From: Chitinophaga sp. YR627 | GTDB taxonomy: Bacteria > Bacteroidota > Bacteroidia > Chitinophagales > Chitinophagaceae | Direction: 5' to 3' | Assembly: GCF_900114995.1 (NCBI RefSeq) | Contig: NZ_FOUX01000007.1 | Span: forward strand, 124,001-188,000 | Length of the DNA stretch: 64,000 bases | Shown: positions 8,536-17,883 of the stretch, in pieces | Layout: every line of letters starts with the position of its first letter | Numbering within the stretch: position 1 is the stretch's first letter | The notes under the pieces: generated by a model | What the model was told of the DNA's origin: nothing | The model's input: the letters and a program-made list of their open reading frames with translations, nothing else | Database searches by the model: none | Translations under genes and position numbers: made by a program

Positions 8536-9900
8536 ATGGGGAAATTAGCACATACCAGCTTACACGATAAGCAGATAGAAACACTGGCGCCACAGTCACA
8601 GTCAGAACTGATCAAAGTAAAAGGTTCACGTATACTGGGCAGGATCATCACCGTTTGCCTCATCCTGCTGATCATTATTTTATTCCTGCCCTGGCGGCAG
8701 ACGATCCCCGGTAAAGGGACGGTAACAGCGTTAAGACCGGAGGACCGTCCGCAGACCGTACAGAACCAGATCGGTGGTCGTATCGAACGTTGGGCCGTAC
8801 GTGAAGGACAGGAAGTGAAGAAAGGGGATACCATACTTGTCATATCAGAGACAAGCCAGTCTTATTTCGATCCGGAACTACCTCTACGTCTGGATGAACA
8901 GCTGGAAGCAAAGAAAGGTAGCGAAGCAGCCGCTTTACAGAAAATGGATGCCACCAATGCACAGATACAGGCGCTGGGCAGCGGACTCCGTTATCAGTTA
9001 TCAGCTGCCGAAAACAAAGTACATCAGTCGGAGAACTATGTCAAGATAGACAGCGCTGATCTTGTGGCCGTGCAGAACTTTTATGAGACCTCAAAAGCGC
9101 GTTTACAGCGTTATGAGTCCGGTTATAAAAACGGATTGTTCTCTCTGACAGATATAGAAACCCGTCGCCTGAAATTACAGGAAGACCAGGCCAAAGTGAT
9201 CGGGCAGCAAAACAAGCTCAATAACTCAAAACAGGCGTTATTGAATGCCCTGATCGACCTGGATAATATTAAAGCCAAGTACCAGGAATCACTGGCAAAA
9301 GCACAATCCGATATGAGTTCGGCTTTGTCCAGTCGTGCGAGTGTACGCGGAGAGATCGCCAAGTTGCGTAATGATATCTCCAATATATCTATCCGCCGGG
9401 CACTCTACATCGTGCGTGCACCACAGGACGGATTTGTGGTGAAGACGCTGAAGGCAGGTATTGGTGAGAATATCAAGGAAGGAGAATCCATCGCCACACT
9501 GCAACCCCTGCATCCACAGGTGGCGGCAGAGTTGTATGTCAATGCGATGGACGTACCATTGATCCTGGATACCAGCGATGTACGTCTGCAATTTGAGGGC
9601 TGGCCTTCTGTGCAGTTCTCGGGCTGGCCATCAGTAGCGGTAGGTACTTTCGCCGGTAAGGTATGGGCGATCGACCGTGTGAGCAGCAATGGCGGTAAAT
9701 ACCGTCTGCTGATCAAACAGGCAGCTCCGGTACCAACGAACGATGAACCATGGCCTATACAGCTCAGACAGGGCTCAGGCGTGTATGGTCGTATTATTCT
9801 CCGCTCTGTACCCTTATGGTATGAGATCTGGCGACAGCTGAATGGCTTCCCGCCAAGTCTGGAGAAAGAACCTGCTGAGAAAGAGTCGGGTAAGAAATGA
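8536..9900 (+). CDS. HlyD-family periplasmic adaptor (membrane fusion) protein
   Basis: The 454-residue protein has one N-terminal membrane helix (about residues 37-55). A split lipoyl/biotinyl-like domain follows, its first half near 70-105 (GGRIERWAVREGQEVKKGDTI) and its second near 295-320 (APQDGFVVKTLKAGIGENI). A long coiled-coil hairpin (about 125-285) lies between the halves, and a beta-barrel region follows. This is the adaptor that bridges the inner-membrane exporter and the outer-membrane channel. It starts one base after the TMD gene stop and is followed by the TolC-like gene, so the three are one operon. Confidence 0.9.
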   Translation: MGKLAHTSLHDKQIETLAPQSQSELIKVKGSRILGRIITVCLILLIIILFLPWRQTIPGKGTVTALRPEDRPQTVQNQIGGRIERWAVREGQEVKKGDTILVISETSQSYFDPELPLRLDEQLEAKKGSEAAALQKMDATNAQIQALGSGLRYQLSAAENKVHQSENYVKIDSADLVAVQNFYETSKARLQRYESGYKNGLFSLTDIETRRLKLQEDQAKVIGQQNKLNNSKQALLNALIDLDNIKAKYQESLAKAQSDMSSALSSRASVRGEIAKLRNDISNISIRRALYIVRAPQDGFVVKTLKAGIGENIKEGESIATLQPLHPQVAAELYVNAMDVPLILDTSDVRLQFEGWPSVQFSGWPSVAVGTFAGKVWAIDRVSSNGGKYRLLIKQAAPVPTNDEPWPIQLRQGSGVYGRIILRSVPLWYEIWRQLNGFPPSLEKEPAEKESGKK

Positions 9901-9925
9901 TAAAGCCGGTGTACACTTTATAAAT

Positions 9926-11386
9926 ATGAAGATGAAACTAAAACGTTATTTAGCTGCCGGCTTGTTCGTATTACTGCTGTTGCGGGTAAGCGCCTTTGCG
10001 CAGACCACGCCGGTGGCGGATACTGGCAGGATGTTTTCGCTGGAAGACCTCGAAGGAATTGTTTTCAGGCATCATCCTATCGTAAAACAGGCGGCATTAC
10101 TAAGCGATATCGCAAAGGCCAATGTGTTGCAGTCCCTCGGGTATTTTGACCCGGCACTGAAAGCGTCACTGGGACGTAAGTTATTTGGCAATACAGAATA
10201 CTATAATAACTGGGGTGGCGAACTGAAAGTACCACTCTATGTGGCAGGGGCAGACCTGAAGGTAGGGCATGAACGCAATGTGGGGCCCTATACAGCACCC
10301 GAAACATATACCGGGACATCGGGACTTACCGCAGTCGGTCTGAGTATACCTTTAGGGCAGGGCCTCCTGATAGATGCGCGCCGCAGTACCCTCTGGCAGG
10401 CCAGAACAATGGTTAATTACGCAGAAGCGGACAAGGTGAAGCAGATCAACGGCGTATGGTTTGAGGCAGTTAAGGACTACTGGAACTGGTATTATGCCTA
10501 CAGGGAATATATGCTCGTTAAAGAAGGGGTTGATCTGGCTATGAAACGCTTTCGTGCGGTAAGCAGTCAGACGCTCATGGGAGACAAACCTCCCATTGAT
10601 TCTATAGAGGCGGGTATTACTGTTCAGGACAGAGAGATACAGCTGGCAAAAAGCGTCATAGAAGTGCAGAATGCCATGCTGATACTTTCCAATCATCTGT
10701 GGAATGAAAACGGGGCACCGCTGGAACTACCCCTTACTGCCATCCCGCAGGAGGTAGATCAGGACCTGAATCTGCCCAACAGGAACCTGCTGGATACTTT
10801 ATTAGGGCAGGCTGACAGACAGCACCCGGAACTGGTAAAGCTGCGGGCGAAGGGCGATCAGCTGGATATTGAACGCCGTTACCGGCAGGAACTGCTGAAA
10901 CCTAAGGTAAACATCAGTGGTGCATTATTGTCCAGACGCAGGGACTTCGGTTCCCATATACCGGATTACTACGACTTTAACTGGAGTAACTACAAGGTAG
11001 GCGTAGAGGTCGCATTTCCGCTGTTTTTACGCTCAGAGCGGGGTAAACTGAAAGAAGTAAAGATCAAACAGCAACAGGTAGATTATGACCTTTTGCAGTC
11101 CGGCAGGGAGATCAGTAATACCATTACGGCATCATATAACAGTCTGACGGCCTATAAATCTCAAATGACCGTTCAGATCCAGAGTATCAACAATCAGCAG
11201 ATCCTGCTGACCGGTGAGTTACAGAAGTTCGATCTGGGGGAGAGTACGCTATTTCTGATCAATAGCCGCGAAAGCAAGCTGATTGACATGAAAATAAAGC
11301 GGGAGAGCATTATATCAGGTTATCAGAAGAAACTGGCCGAACTGTACTATAAAGCAGGTACAAGACAGCCCCAACAGCACTTATAA
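9926..11386 (+). CDS. TolC-family outer-membrane efflux protein
   Basis: From ATG 9926 (MKMKLKRYL) the product has 486 residues with a signal peptide ending near AFAQ. Upstream in-frame codons run into the adaptor gene and are unlikely starts. The body shows the long amphipathic helices and duplicated layout of TolC proteins, with a YNSLTAYKSQ helix and a final segment leading to LYYKAG, which is typical of the family end. It supplies the outer-membrane tunnel for the preceding TMD/HlyD pair. A terminator follows at 11429. Confidence 0.9.
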   Translation: MKMKLKRYLAAGLFVLLLLRVSAFAQTTPVADTGRMFSLEDLEGIVFRHHPIVKQAALLSDIAKANVLQSLGYFDPALKASLGRKLFGNTEYYNNWGGELKVPLYVAGADLKVGHERNVGPYTAPETYTGTSGLTAVGLSIPLGQGLLIDARRSTLWQARTMVNYAEADKVKQINGVWFEAVKDYWNWYYAYREYMLVKEGVDLAMKRFRAVSSQTLMGDKPPIDSIEAGITVQDREIQLAKSVIEVQNAMLILSNHLWNENGAPLELPLTAIPQEVDQDLNLPNRNLLDTLLGQADRQHPELVKLRAKGDQLDIERRYRQELLKPKVNISGALLSRRRDFGSHIPDYYDFNWSNYKVGVEVAFPLFLRSERGKLKEVKIKQQQVDYDLLQSGREISNTITASYNSLTAYKSQMTVQIQSINNQQILLTGELQKFDLGESTLFLINSRESKLIDMKIKRESIISGYQKKLAELYYKAGTRQPQQHL

Positions 11387-11428
11387 ACAGGAAGCGTGCG
11401 CCCGTGGCGGACAAACATATCGATGGCG

Positions 11429-11459
11429 ATCCCGGTTACTTCAGTAGCCGGGATTTTTG
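11429..11459 (+). terminator. Rho-independent terminator of the export operon
   Basis: Arms atcccggttac (11429-11439) and gtagccgggat (11444-11454) pair over 11 bp with one G-U pair and a 4-nt loop. The right arm runs directly into a T run. Confidence 0.85.
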
Positions 11460-11562
11460 TTGCAGGACTTTTTACACCACGATCCTAAAAACTAGATACT
11501 TCACCATTTATTCCATATCCCATGACTGATATTTGCAGTAAGTAATACTTAACAGGGTTGAT

Positions 11563-11946
11563 ATGGGAAAAAGCATTCCAGAGAATTATTTAAGCCGGAA
11601 AGCGGAAATAGCTGCACAATTCATGCAGGTACTGAATAACCATATAGATGATTTTATGGCAGGACGGATCCATAAGATGTATGAACTGAAAGAGATTGCC
11701 CAGGTGATGTGTCTGCATCCCGGACATGTGAGTCATATTGTGAAGTTACACACCGGGCATCACGCCTGCTACTTTTATGAACAGCGTATCCTGGAAGAAG
11801 CAAAAAAGCTGTTGGCAGATCCTTCATTGCCCATTAAAAATATAGCACATCGGCTGGACTACGATGTATCCAATTTTACCAAGTTCTTCAAACGATTTAC
11901 CGGACAAACCCCTTCCGCATATAGAAAGTCATTATCAGATAGCTGA
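11563..11946 (+). CDS. Short AraC-family DNA-binding protein
   Basis: The 127 residues consist almost only of the AraC/XylS two-helix-turn-helix domain (about residues 30-122). The second motif ends in the typical IAHRLDYDVSNFTKFFKRFTGQTPSAYRKS pattern (family signature, about residues 90-122). There is no ligand-binding domain, so it may be constitutive or respond through another protein. It lies 29 bp upstream of an aldo/keto reductase gene on the same strand and probably shares its transcript. Confidence 0.88.
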   Translation: MGKSIPENYLSRKAEIAAQFMQVLNNHIDDFMAGRIHKMYELKEIAQVMCLHPGHVSHIVKLHTGHHACYFYEQRILEEAKKLLADPSLPIKNIAHRLDYDVSNFTKFFKRFTGQTPSAYRKSLSDS

Positions 11947-11975
11947 GCGACAAACAATTAAAACAAATCAATAGG

Positions 11976-12851
11976 ATGAATCAATCAGAAATTATCATCG
12001 GAAAACATACCTCATCTCCACTAACTGTCAGAAAGCCTGGTTACGGTACCATGCGGTTGACCGGACAGGATGTGTGGGGAGAACCGGCAGACCGGAACGG
12101 TGCTATTCAATTATTAAGGAGAGCAGCAGACCTGGGCGTCAACTTTTTTGATACAGCGGATTTCTATGGTCCGGGTATTACCAATAAGTTGCTGGCGGAT
12201 GCTTTTTATCCTTACTCCGGCGATCTCATATTCGCGACAAAGGTAGGCGCTATCCGCGGAGCAGATAAAAGCTGGCAACCATATGCCAGACCAGAAGAAC
12301 TGCGTAAAAGTGTTGACAATAATTTAAAGGAGTTAAAACTGGAGCAATTGCCTTTAGTACACCTGGGAAAACGACAGGGTAGTACGGGGGACTATGGAGC
12401 ATCTTTAGATGCGATGATAGCCTTGCAAAAAGAAGGAAAGATCCTGCATCTTGGACTGACCAATGTGAATGTAGAACAATTTAAATATGCCACAGCGAAA
12501 ACCAGTATCGCCACGGTAGAGAATTTATATAGTTATACCCAGCGGGTTACTGATCCGGAAAGTCCTTATGCTTTTCAGGGGGGCGAAGTACTGACATACT
12601 GTGAACAGCAGGAGATAGCGTTCATTCCATTCTTCTCACTGCAAACATCGTTACCCACTGAACAGGAAAAACTCAAACAGGTAGCAGATGCGCATGGTCT
12701 TTCCGTGGCGCAGCTGAACCTTGTCTGGCTGCTGCATAAATCGGAATGGATATTACCAATACCTGGTACAACATCTATCAGACACCTGGAAGAAAATATT
12801 GCGGCAGCCAATGTATCACTTTCAAAAGAGGAAATGGATTTTCTTGGATAA
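11976..12851 (+). CDS. Aldo/keto reductase
   Basis: This 291-residue soluble oxidoreductase belongs to the NADPH-dependent aldo/keto reductase superfamily (TIM barrel). The catalytic Asp and Tyr lie in FFDTADFYGPG (about residues 52-62), the Lys in FATKVG (about 87-92) and the His in LVHLGK (about 128-133). A C-terminal cofactor-binding segment IPIPGTTSIRHLEEN is present. The family reduces aldehydes and ketones; the substrate is unknown. It probably forms an operon with the preceding AraC protein and is followed by a terminator. Confidence 0.9.
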   Translation: MNQSEIIIGKHTSSPLTVRKPGYGTMRLTGQDVWGEPADRNGAIQLLRRAADLGVNFFDTADFYGPGITNKLLADAFYPYSGDLIFATKVGAIRGADKSWQPYARPEELRKSVDNNLKELKLEQLPLVHLGKRQGSTGDYGASLDAMIALQKEGKILHLGLTNVNVEQFKYATAKTSIATVENLYSYTQRVTDPESPYAFQGGEVLTYCEQQEIAFIPFFSLQTSLPTEQEKLKQVADAHGLSVAQLNLVWLLHKSEWILPIPGTTSIRHLEENIAAANVSLSKEEMDFLG

Positions 12852-12876
12852 GTTAAATGCTTCACGCTCATTTATA

Positions 12877-12910
12877 AATAGCCTTCGTATCAATTCGAAG
12901 GCTATTTTTA
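12877..12910 (+). terminator. Rho-independent terminator after the aldo/keto reductase gene
   Basis: Perfect 11-bp arms aatagccttcg (12877-12887) and cgaaggctatt (12896-12906) enclose an 8-nt loop, and TTT follows. Confidence 0.85.
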
Positions 12911-13243
12911 TGTCAACTGTAAGTGATCATTATGGGATATTTTCTCCTGCATCGGGGTTGCAGAGATGGAAAAATATGTGTACTTTCGTATAGTTAGTTG
13001 CCCCCATTGAATTTTTTGAAAATGGACATACAAAAAATTACTATTTACCTTATTCCGTTTTAGCTGCTTTAATGAAAAAATAATATTGTTGACCTCCGAA
13101 ACCCGCCACCAGATGTGTTTTCCTGATTGCGTAAAATGTTTTCCGCTTTTGATTACCGCACTCAACGCAGATGATGCAAATTTGTGACGCTTAGTTAATC
13201 CGTTAAGCATTTTATAGCATTAAAAGACGACTTTTTGCATGTT

Positions 13244-13267
13244 GTTGTTACCCGATTCTGTAACAAC
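13244..13267. promoter_or_regulatory. Dyad element, candidate operator of the siderophore operon
   Basis: GTTGTTAC (13244-13251) and GTAACAAC (13260-13267) form a perfect 8+8 inverted repeat with an 8-bp spacer, centred about 75 bp upstream of the first operon gene. The size suits a dimeric repressor site; which regulator binds is unknown. Confidence 0.4.
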
Positions 13268-13329
13268 ATATGTCAGACCCTTATTTAATCATTTCATTCT
13301 TCAACCTTGACGTTAAAACATTTTATTGA

Positions 13330-14475
13330 ATGAGACCCTTAGACGTGACACCCACAATTAGCCCAGGAGCGCAGGAGCCCCGCGTAATGCATTTTGCTGC
13401 TGCACCTCCTTTACAGCCTTTGATAATAGATATCACTGAAGAAGAAAAACTGGAAATTACCTACATCGGGAAAAAGCTCAAAAGAAAGTATAAAAGCTAT
13501 GATGATCCCGGTTTCATTTCAATGCTGCACTTAAATGCCTACACGCTGCTACCGGAGCGTATAGCAAAGGTGCTGAGTAATTTTGGTACAGACTTTTCCG
13601 ACCAGCAATACGGAGCTGTCGTATTGCGTGGATTAATAGAAATAGGTCAGGATGAATTAGGCCCTACACCACGTTCCTGGCAGGAAACCGATTATGAGAA
13701 GATCATGGAGTATGGCTTCATTTCCTCCTTGTTACATGGAGCAGTGCCATCCAAACCCGTAGAGTATTTCGCACAGCGAAAAGGCGGAGGTTTAATGCAC
13801 GCTATCATTCCTGATGAGAATATGAGCTTTACACAAACAGGATCAGGTTCCCGCACAGATCTTTTTGTACATACAGAAGATGCTTTCCTGCATAATGCGG
13901 CTGATTTCCTGAGTTTTCTCTTCCTGCGCAATGAAGAACGCGTACCTTCCACCTTGTATTCTATCCGCTCTCATGGCCGGCCGGACGCCATCCTGCAGGA
14001 GCTTTTCAAGCCGATATATAAGTGTCCGAAGGATGCGAACTATGCTGCTGATGAAGCGATTGGAGAAGATATCCGCACTTCTGTATTATATGGTAGCAGA
14101 TCGGCTCCTTTTATGCGCTTTGATGCGGCGGAACAGATCTATAATGAAGACGCCAGGCAGGATCCTGAAGCCCTGAATAATCTGAAGAGATTCTGGGAAG
14201 AAGCCCGCAAACTGATCTATAACGACTTCGTTCCTGCATCAGGAGACCTGATCTTTGTTAATAATCATCTTTGCGCCCATGGCCGGAATGCTTTCCTGGC
14301 GGGCTTCAGAGAAGAGAATGGTCAGCTGGTGAAATGCGAACGCCGTCTTATGTTACGTATGATGAGCAAAACCAGCCTGATTAACATCCGTGAAGTAACC
14401 CACCCCGAAAATCCTTATCTCATCATGGAAGAGCACTACGGAAAAGTATACAGCTCTCACCTGGCAAACCTTTAA
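13330..14475 (+). CDS. Fe(II)/2-oxoglutarate dioxygenase, probable L-lysine 4-hydroxylase
   Basis: The 381-residue protein is a clavaminate-synthase-like 2-oxoglutarate oxygenase. The iron triad is visible as H181 and E183 in VHTEDAF and H317 in CAHGRNAF, and a candidate 2-oxoglutarate-binding arginine lies at 339 or 343. From memory the whole sequence closely resembles the characterised lysine 4-hydroxylases (KDO) of Chitinophaga pinensis; I could not run an alignment. It is the first gene of the siderophore operon, 27 bp before the PLP decarboxylase. The inferred role is therefore to hydroxylate lysine at C4 before decarboxylation. A different amino-acid substrate (arginine, ornithine) cannot be excluded. 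Confidence 0.82.
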   Translation: MRPLDVTPTISPGAQEPRVMHFAAAPPLQPLIIDITEEEKLEITYIGKKLKRKYKSYDDPGFISMLHLNAYTLLPERIAKVLSNFGTDFSDQQYGAVVLRGLIEIGQDELGPTPRSWQETDYEKIMEYGFISSLLHGAVPSKPVEYFAQRKGGGLMHAIIPDENMSFTQTGSGSRTDLFVHTEDAFLHNAADFLSFLFLRNEERVPSTLYSIRSHGRPDAILQELFKPIYKCPKDANYAADEAIGEDIRTSVLYGSRSAPFMRFDAAEQIYNEDARQDPEALNNLKRFWEEARKLIYNDFVPASGDLIFVNNHLCAHGRNAFLAGFREENGQLVKCERRLMLRMMSKTSLINIREVTHPENPYLIMEEHYGKVYSSHLANL

Positions 14476-14502
14476 TCAAACCCGGAAAAATAGCATCCAC
14501 AT

Positions 14503-16026
14503 ATGAGTACTACCGCATTTGCAGGCTGGGAACAGCCGCTGCAGGACATTGTATTGCCTGTACAAGAGACCTATAAAGATATTTTTCACCAGGGATCAGC
14601 CGCTGAATATGAAAACGCCATCAATGGTGCGCGGGAACTGGTCACTAATTTCCTGCACAGGAATCGTCAGCCTTTCAGCGGCGTCTCTTCTACTGCATTG
14701 AAAGCGGCATTTGCAGCAGTAGATTTTGATACTCCATTACCTGATTACGAAAGTCTGCTGCAGGAAGTGCAGGAGCTATATGTAAAACACGCTACTGCTT
14801 TTCATCTGCCCGCCTACATCGCTCACCTGAATTGTCCGGTAGTGATACCAGCAGTTGCTGCTGAAGTACTGATCGCTGCGATCAACTCTTCTCAGGATAC
14901 CTGGGACCAGAGTGCAGGTGGCACATTGATGGAACAACAGCTGATCAGCTGGACGGCCCGTGAGATCGGCTTCGGGACAGTAGCGGATGGTGTATTTACA
15001 GCAGGCGGCTCACAGAGTAATCTGATGGGTTTATTGCTTGTAAGAGACCATTACGCCATTACAAATGGTGGTCATAATATTAAGAAAGCGGGATTACCTG
15101 CGGATGCATCCCGTTATCGCATATTCATCTCGGAAAAAGCGCATTTCAGTAACCATAAAGGTGCTGCATTGTTAGGACTGGGAGAGCAGGCACTGGTAGA
15201 AATAAAAACAGATGCACGCTTCCGTATGGATGCGGAATTGCTGGAAGCAGCGATTGCCAGAGAAATACAACAGGGTAATATTCCTATTGCGGTCGTAGCT
15301 ACCGCTGGTACCACTGATTTCGGTAACCTCGATCCGCTCGCTGATATAGGCCGTATTGCAGCAAAATACAACCTGTGGTATCATATAGATGCCGCCTATG
15401 GATGTGGTCTGTTGCTGACGGAGAAGTACCGGCATTTACTGAACGGCATGGAAACCGCCCATTCTGTAACGATCGATTATCATAAATCTTTCTTCCAGCC
15501 CATCAGCAGCAGTGCTTTTATCGTAAAGGATAAACAATACCTGCGCTTGTTACGCATGCATGTTGACTACCTCAATCCAAAGGATGAAGATTATGATGAT
15601 CTGAATCAGATCAATAAATCCATCATGCAGAGTACCCGCCGTTTTGATGCGCTCAAGCTGTGGTTCACCTTACGACTGATGGGCAAACAGAAACTGGGGG
15701 CCTATACGGAAACGATCATTGAAACAGCGGAAAAGGCAGCAGAAGTTATCGGACTGGACCCTGAACTGGAATTACTGAGTTATTCAGATATCGGTGTGAT
15801 CCTGTTCAGATATGCACCGGAACAGTATAATCCTGCTGATCTGGATGCCCTCAATCAATACATCAAGAAGACGATGTTCAATACCGGACTGGTATTAGTG
15901 GCAAGTACGCGTGTCAATGGCAACTTCTATCTGAAATTCACGATGCTGAATCCGTTGACCACCCTGGACGATGTACACTTCATCCTGAACACCATTAAAG
16001 AGACCGGTGCTGCATGGCGCCAATAA
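14503..16026 (+). CDS. PLP-dependent group II decarboxylase (lysine or hydroxylysine decarboxylase, DesA-like)
   Basis: The 507-residue enzyme is a fold-type-I PLP decarboxylase of the glutamate/diaminobutyrate group. The cofactor aspartate is D296 in HIDAAYG and the Schiff-base lysine is K328 in DYHKSFF. The TAGGSQSNL phosphate-binding region is near residues 165-175. Siderophore decarboxylases of this group (DesA type) turn lysine into cadaverine. Placed directly after the lysine-hydroxylase-like gene and before two NIS synthetases, it probably yields cadaverine or 3-hydroxycadaverine (inference). It ends 12 bp before the next gene, consistent with one transcript. Confidence 0.88.
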   Translation: MSTTAFAGWEQPLQDIVLPVQETYKDIFHQGSAAEYENAINGARELVTNFLHRNRQPFSGVSSTALKAAFAAVDFDTPLPDYESLLQEVQELYVKHATAFHLPAYIAHLNCPVVIPAVAAEVLIAAINSSQDTWDQSAGGTLMEQQLISWTAREIGFGTVADGVFTAGGSQSNLMGLLLVRDHYAITNGGHNIKKAGLPADASRYRIFISEKAHFSNHKGAALLGLGEQALVEIKTDARFRMDAELLEAAIAREIQQGNIPIAVVATAGTTDFGNLDPLADIGRIAAKYNLWYHIDAAYGCGLLLTEKYRHLLNGMETAHSVTIDYHKSFFQPISSSAFIVKDKQYLRLLRMHVDYLNPKDEDYDDLNQINKSIMQSTRRFDALKLWFTLRLMGKQKLGAYTETIIETAEKAAEVIGLDPELELLSYSDIGVILFRYAPEQYNPADLDALNQYIKKTMFNTGLVLVASTRVNGNFYLKFTMLNPLTTLDDVHFILNTIKETGAAWRQ

Positions 16027-16038
16027 AAGCCCGAGTTT

Positions 16039-17865
16039 ATGAATCCACAAACTAACAATATATCAGCAGCAGAAGCGGTTGCACATCTGCAACCGGAGAC
16101 GTGGCTGAGAGTCAACAGACTGCATCTGCGTAAGATCATTGCAGAATTTGCACATGAACTACTGATAACGCCTGTATTGCAGACCACAATAGCCGGCTGG
16201 GGACATTATACCCTGTCGCCTGCGGACGGTATCGAATATCGCTTCCGTGCACAGATACTGAGCCTGGACCACTGGCACATCGACACCGGTTCTATTGAGA
16301 AGGAAGTGAACGGAGTATCCGTACCGCTGGATGCAGTACATTTTATTACAGAGTTCAGTGAGCAACTGGGCTTTGATCCGGTACTGTTACCCACCTATCT
16401 GGAAGAGATCATCAGTACCCTGTATGGGAGTGCCTATATGCATACCTATAATACCACTACAGCGGCTGAATTAACGGCTGCGGACTACCAGGATATAGAG
16501 CATGCCATGATGGCCGGACATCCTTGTTTTGTGGCTAATAATGGCCGTATAGGGTATGATACGGTTGATTACCGGAAATATGCTCCCGAGGCTGCCACTC
16601 CTTTCAAGGTGATCTGGCTGGCAGGTCATAAAAGCAGGACAGTATTTACCGGTATAGACACCCTGCAATATGATGAGGTGTTGCAACAGGAACTGGACGC
16701 CGATACGATCGCCGGTTTTTATGCTATCCTGGAAGAGAAAGGATTACAACCGGATGATTACTACCTGATGCCGATCCATCCATGGCAGTGGTACAATAAA
16801 CTGGCAAGCATCTTCTCACCTGATATCGCTGCGAATAACCTGGTATGCCTGGGATATGGAAAGGATGAATATCTGCCACAGCAATCTGTGCGCACTTTAT
16901 TCAACGTCACGACTCCTGAACGCTTCTATGTGAAGTCGGCATTGTCCATACTGAATATGGGCTTTATGCGTGGTCTTTCTCCCTACTATATGCGTACGAC
17001 CCCTGGCATCAATGAATGGGTAGCTGGTATTATCGAAGGGGATGCCTATCTCCAGCAAAAGGGATTCACCATGCTGAAGGAAGCCGCGACCATGGGATAT
17101 ACCAATCATTACTTTGAAACAGCGATCAAGGGAGAAAGTGCCTATAAAAAAATGCTGGCCACACTCTGGCGGGAAAGTCCGGTGGGTAAATTACAACCGG
17201 GACAACGCCTGATGACAATGGCCGCTTTACTGCATGTAGATGCACATGGTCAGGCGATGCTGCCTGCATTGATCAAAGCTTCCGGGCTGGATATCAGCAG
17301 CTGGTTACAGCAATATATGGATTGCTATCTGAGTCCGCTGTTACATTGTTTCTACTACTACGATCTGCGTTTTATGCCACACGGTGAAAACGTGATCCTC
17401 ATACTGGAAAACAATGTACCGGTGAAAGCGATCATGAAGGATATCGCAGAAGAAGTAGCGGTGGTAAACAGTGAACTGGATCTGCCGGAGAATGTAAAAC
17501 GTATCGTCATTCCAGTACCGGAAGAGCTGAAGATACTCTCCATTTTCACGCAGATATTTGACTGCTTCTTCCGTTTTGTATCGCCTATCCTGGTAGAGCA
17601 TGCGGACTATCCGGAAGAACAGTTCTGGGCACTGGCGGCGGAATGTATCCAACGTTATCAGCAGTTACACCCTGAGCTGGAAGAGAAGTTCAAACGCACC
17701 GATCTGTTTGCGGATGAGATCATCAAAACCTGTCTGAACAGGCTACAGATCCGTAATAATCAGCGCATGATCGAGCCTGATAACCCTTTCAAAAGCCAGC
17801 AGTTTGCCGGTACGTTTAAAAATCCATTGGCTGCCTTTAAGCACAGACAGGTAGCGGTCGTTTAA
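16039..17865 (+). CDS. IucA/IucC-family (NIS) siderophore synthetase, first copy
   Basis: The 608-residue protein has the full length of NRPS-independent siderophore synthetases. An N-terminal thumb-like domain is followed by an ATP-binding block GHPCFVANNGRIGY at about residues 160-173, a PIHPWQWYNK block near 245-255, and a catalytic MPHGENVILILEN block near 446-458. The FhuF-like C-terminal region follows. It joins carboxylates to amines through an acyl-adenylate. The N-terminal layout is most like the AlcC/DesD type that oligomerises or cyclises succinyl-hydroxamate diamines, rather than citrate-using IucA. It is clearly paralogous to the next gene, only 18 bp away. Confidence 0.92.
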   Translation: MNPQTNNISAAEAVAHLQPETWLRVNRLHLRKIIAEFAHELLITPVLQTTIAGWGHYTLSPADGIEYRFRAQILSLDHWHIDTGSIEKEVNGVSVPLDAVHFITEFSEQLGFDPVLLPTYLEEIISTLYGSAYMHTYNTTTAAELTAADYQDIEHAMMAGHPCFVANNGRIGYDTVDYRKYAPEAATPFKVIWLAGHKSRTVFTGIDTLQYDEVLQQELDADTIAGFYAILEEKGLQPDDYYLMPIHPWQWYNKLASIFSPDIAANNLVCLGYGKDEYLPQQSVRTLFNVTTPERFYVKSALSILNMGFMRGLSPYYMRTTPGINEWVAGIIEGDAYLQQKGFTMLKEAATMGYTNHYFETAIKGESAYKKMLATLWRESPVGKLQPGQRLMTMAALLHVDAHGQAMLPALIKASGLDISSWLQQYMDCYLSPLLHCFYYYDLRFMPHGENVILILENNVPVKAIMKDIAEEVAVVNSELDLPENVKRIVIPVPEELKILSIFTQIFDCFFRFVSPILVEHADYPEEQFWALAAECIQRYQQLHPELEEKFKRTDLFADEIIKTCLNRLQIRNNQRMIEPDNPFKSQQFAGTFKNPLAAFKHRQVAVV

Positions 17866-17883
17866 CTATTTAAAGATACTGAC

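Larger units (their letters stand above)
12852..13329. other. Intergenic region upstream of the siderophore operon
   Basis: This 478-bp region has a terminator at its left end and a dyad-symmetric element at 13244-13267 near its right end. Because the next ten genes are closely spaced, this should be the main promoter region of the siderophore operon. I find no TAnnTTTG match with a correctly spaced TTG and no Fur-box match I would trust. Confidence 0.5.

Noticed and set aside
12908..13210. 100-codon minus-strand frame in the gap before the siderophore operon
   Set aside because: It runs into the terminator region, has no family likeness and would oppose the operon promoter.
13244..13267. 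Dyad interpreted as a Fur box
   Set aside because: The sequence does not resemble the GATAATGATAATCATTATC-type consensus.
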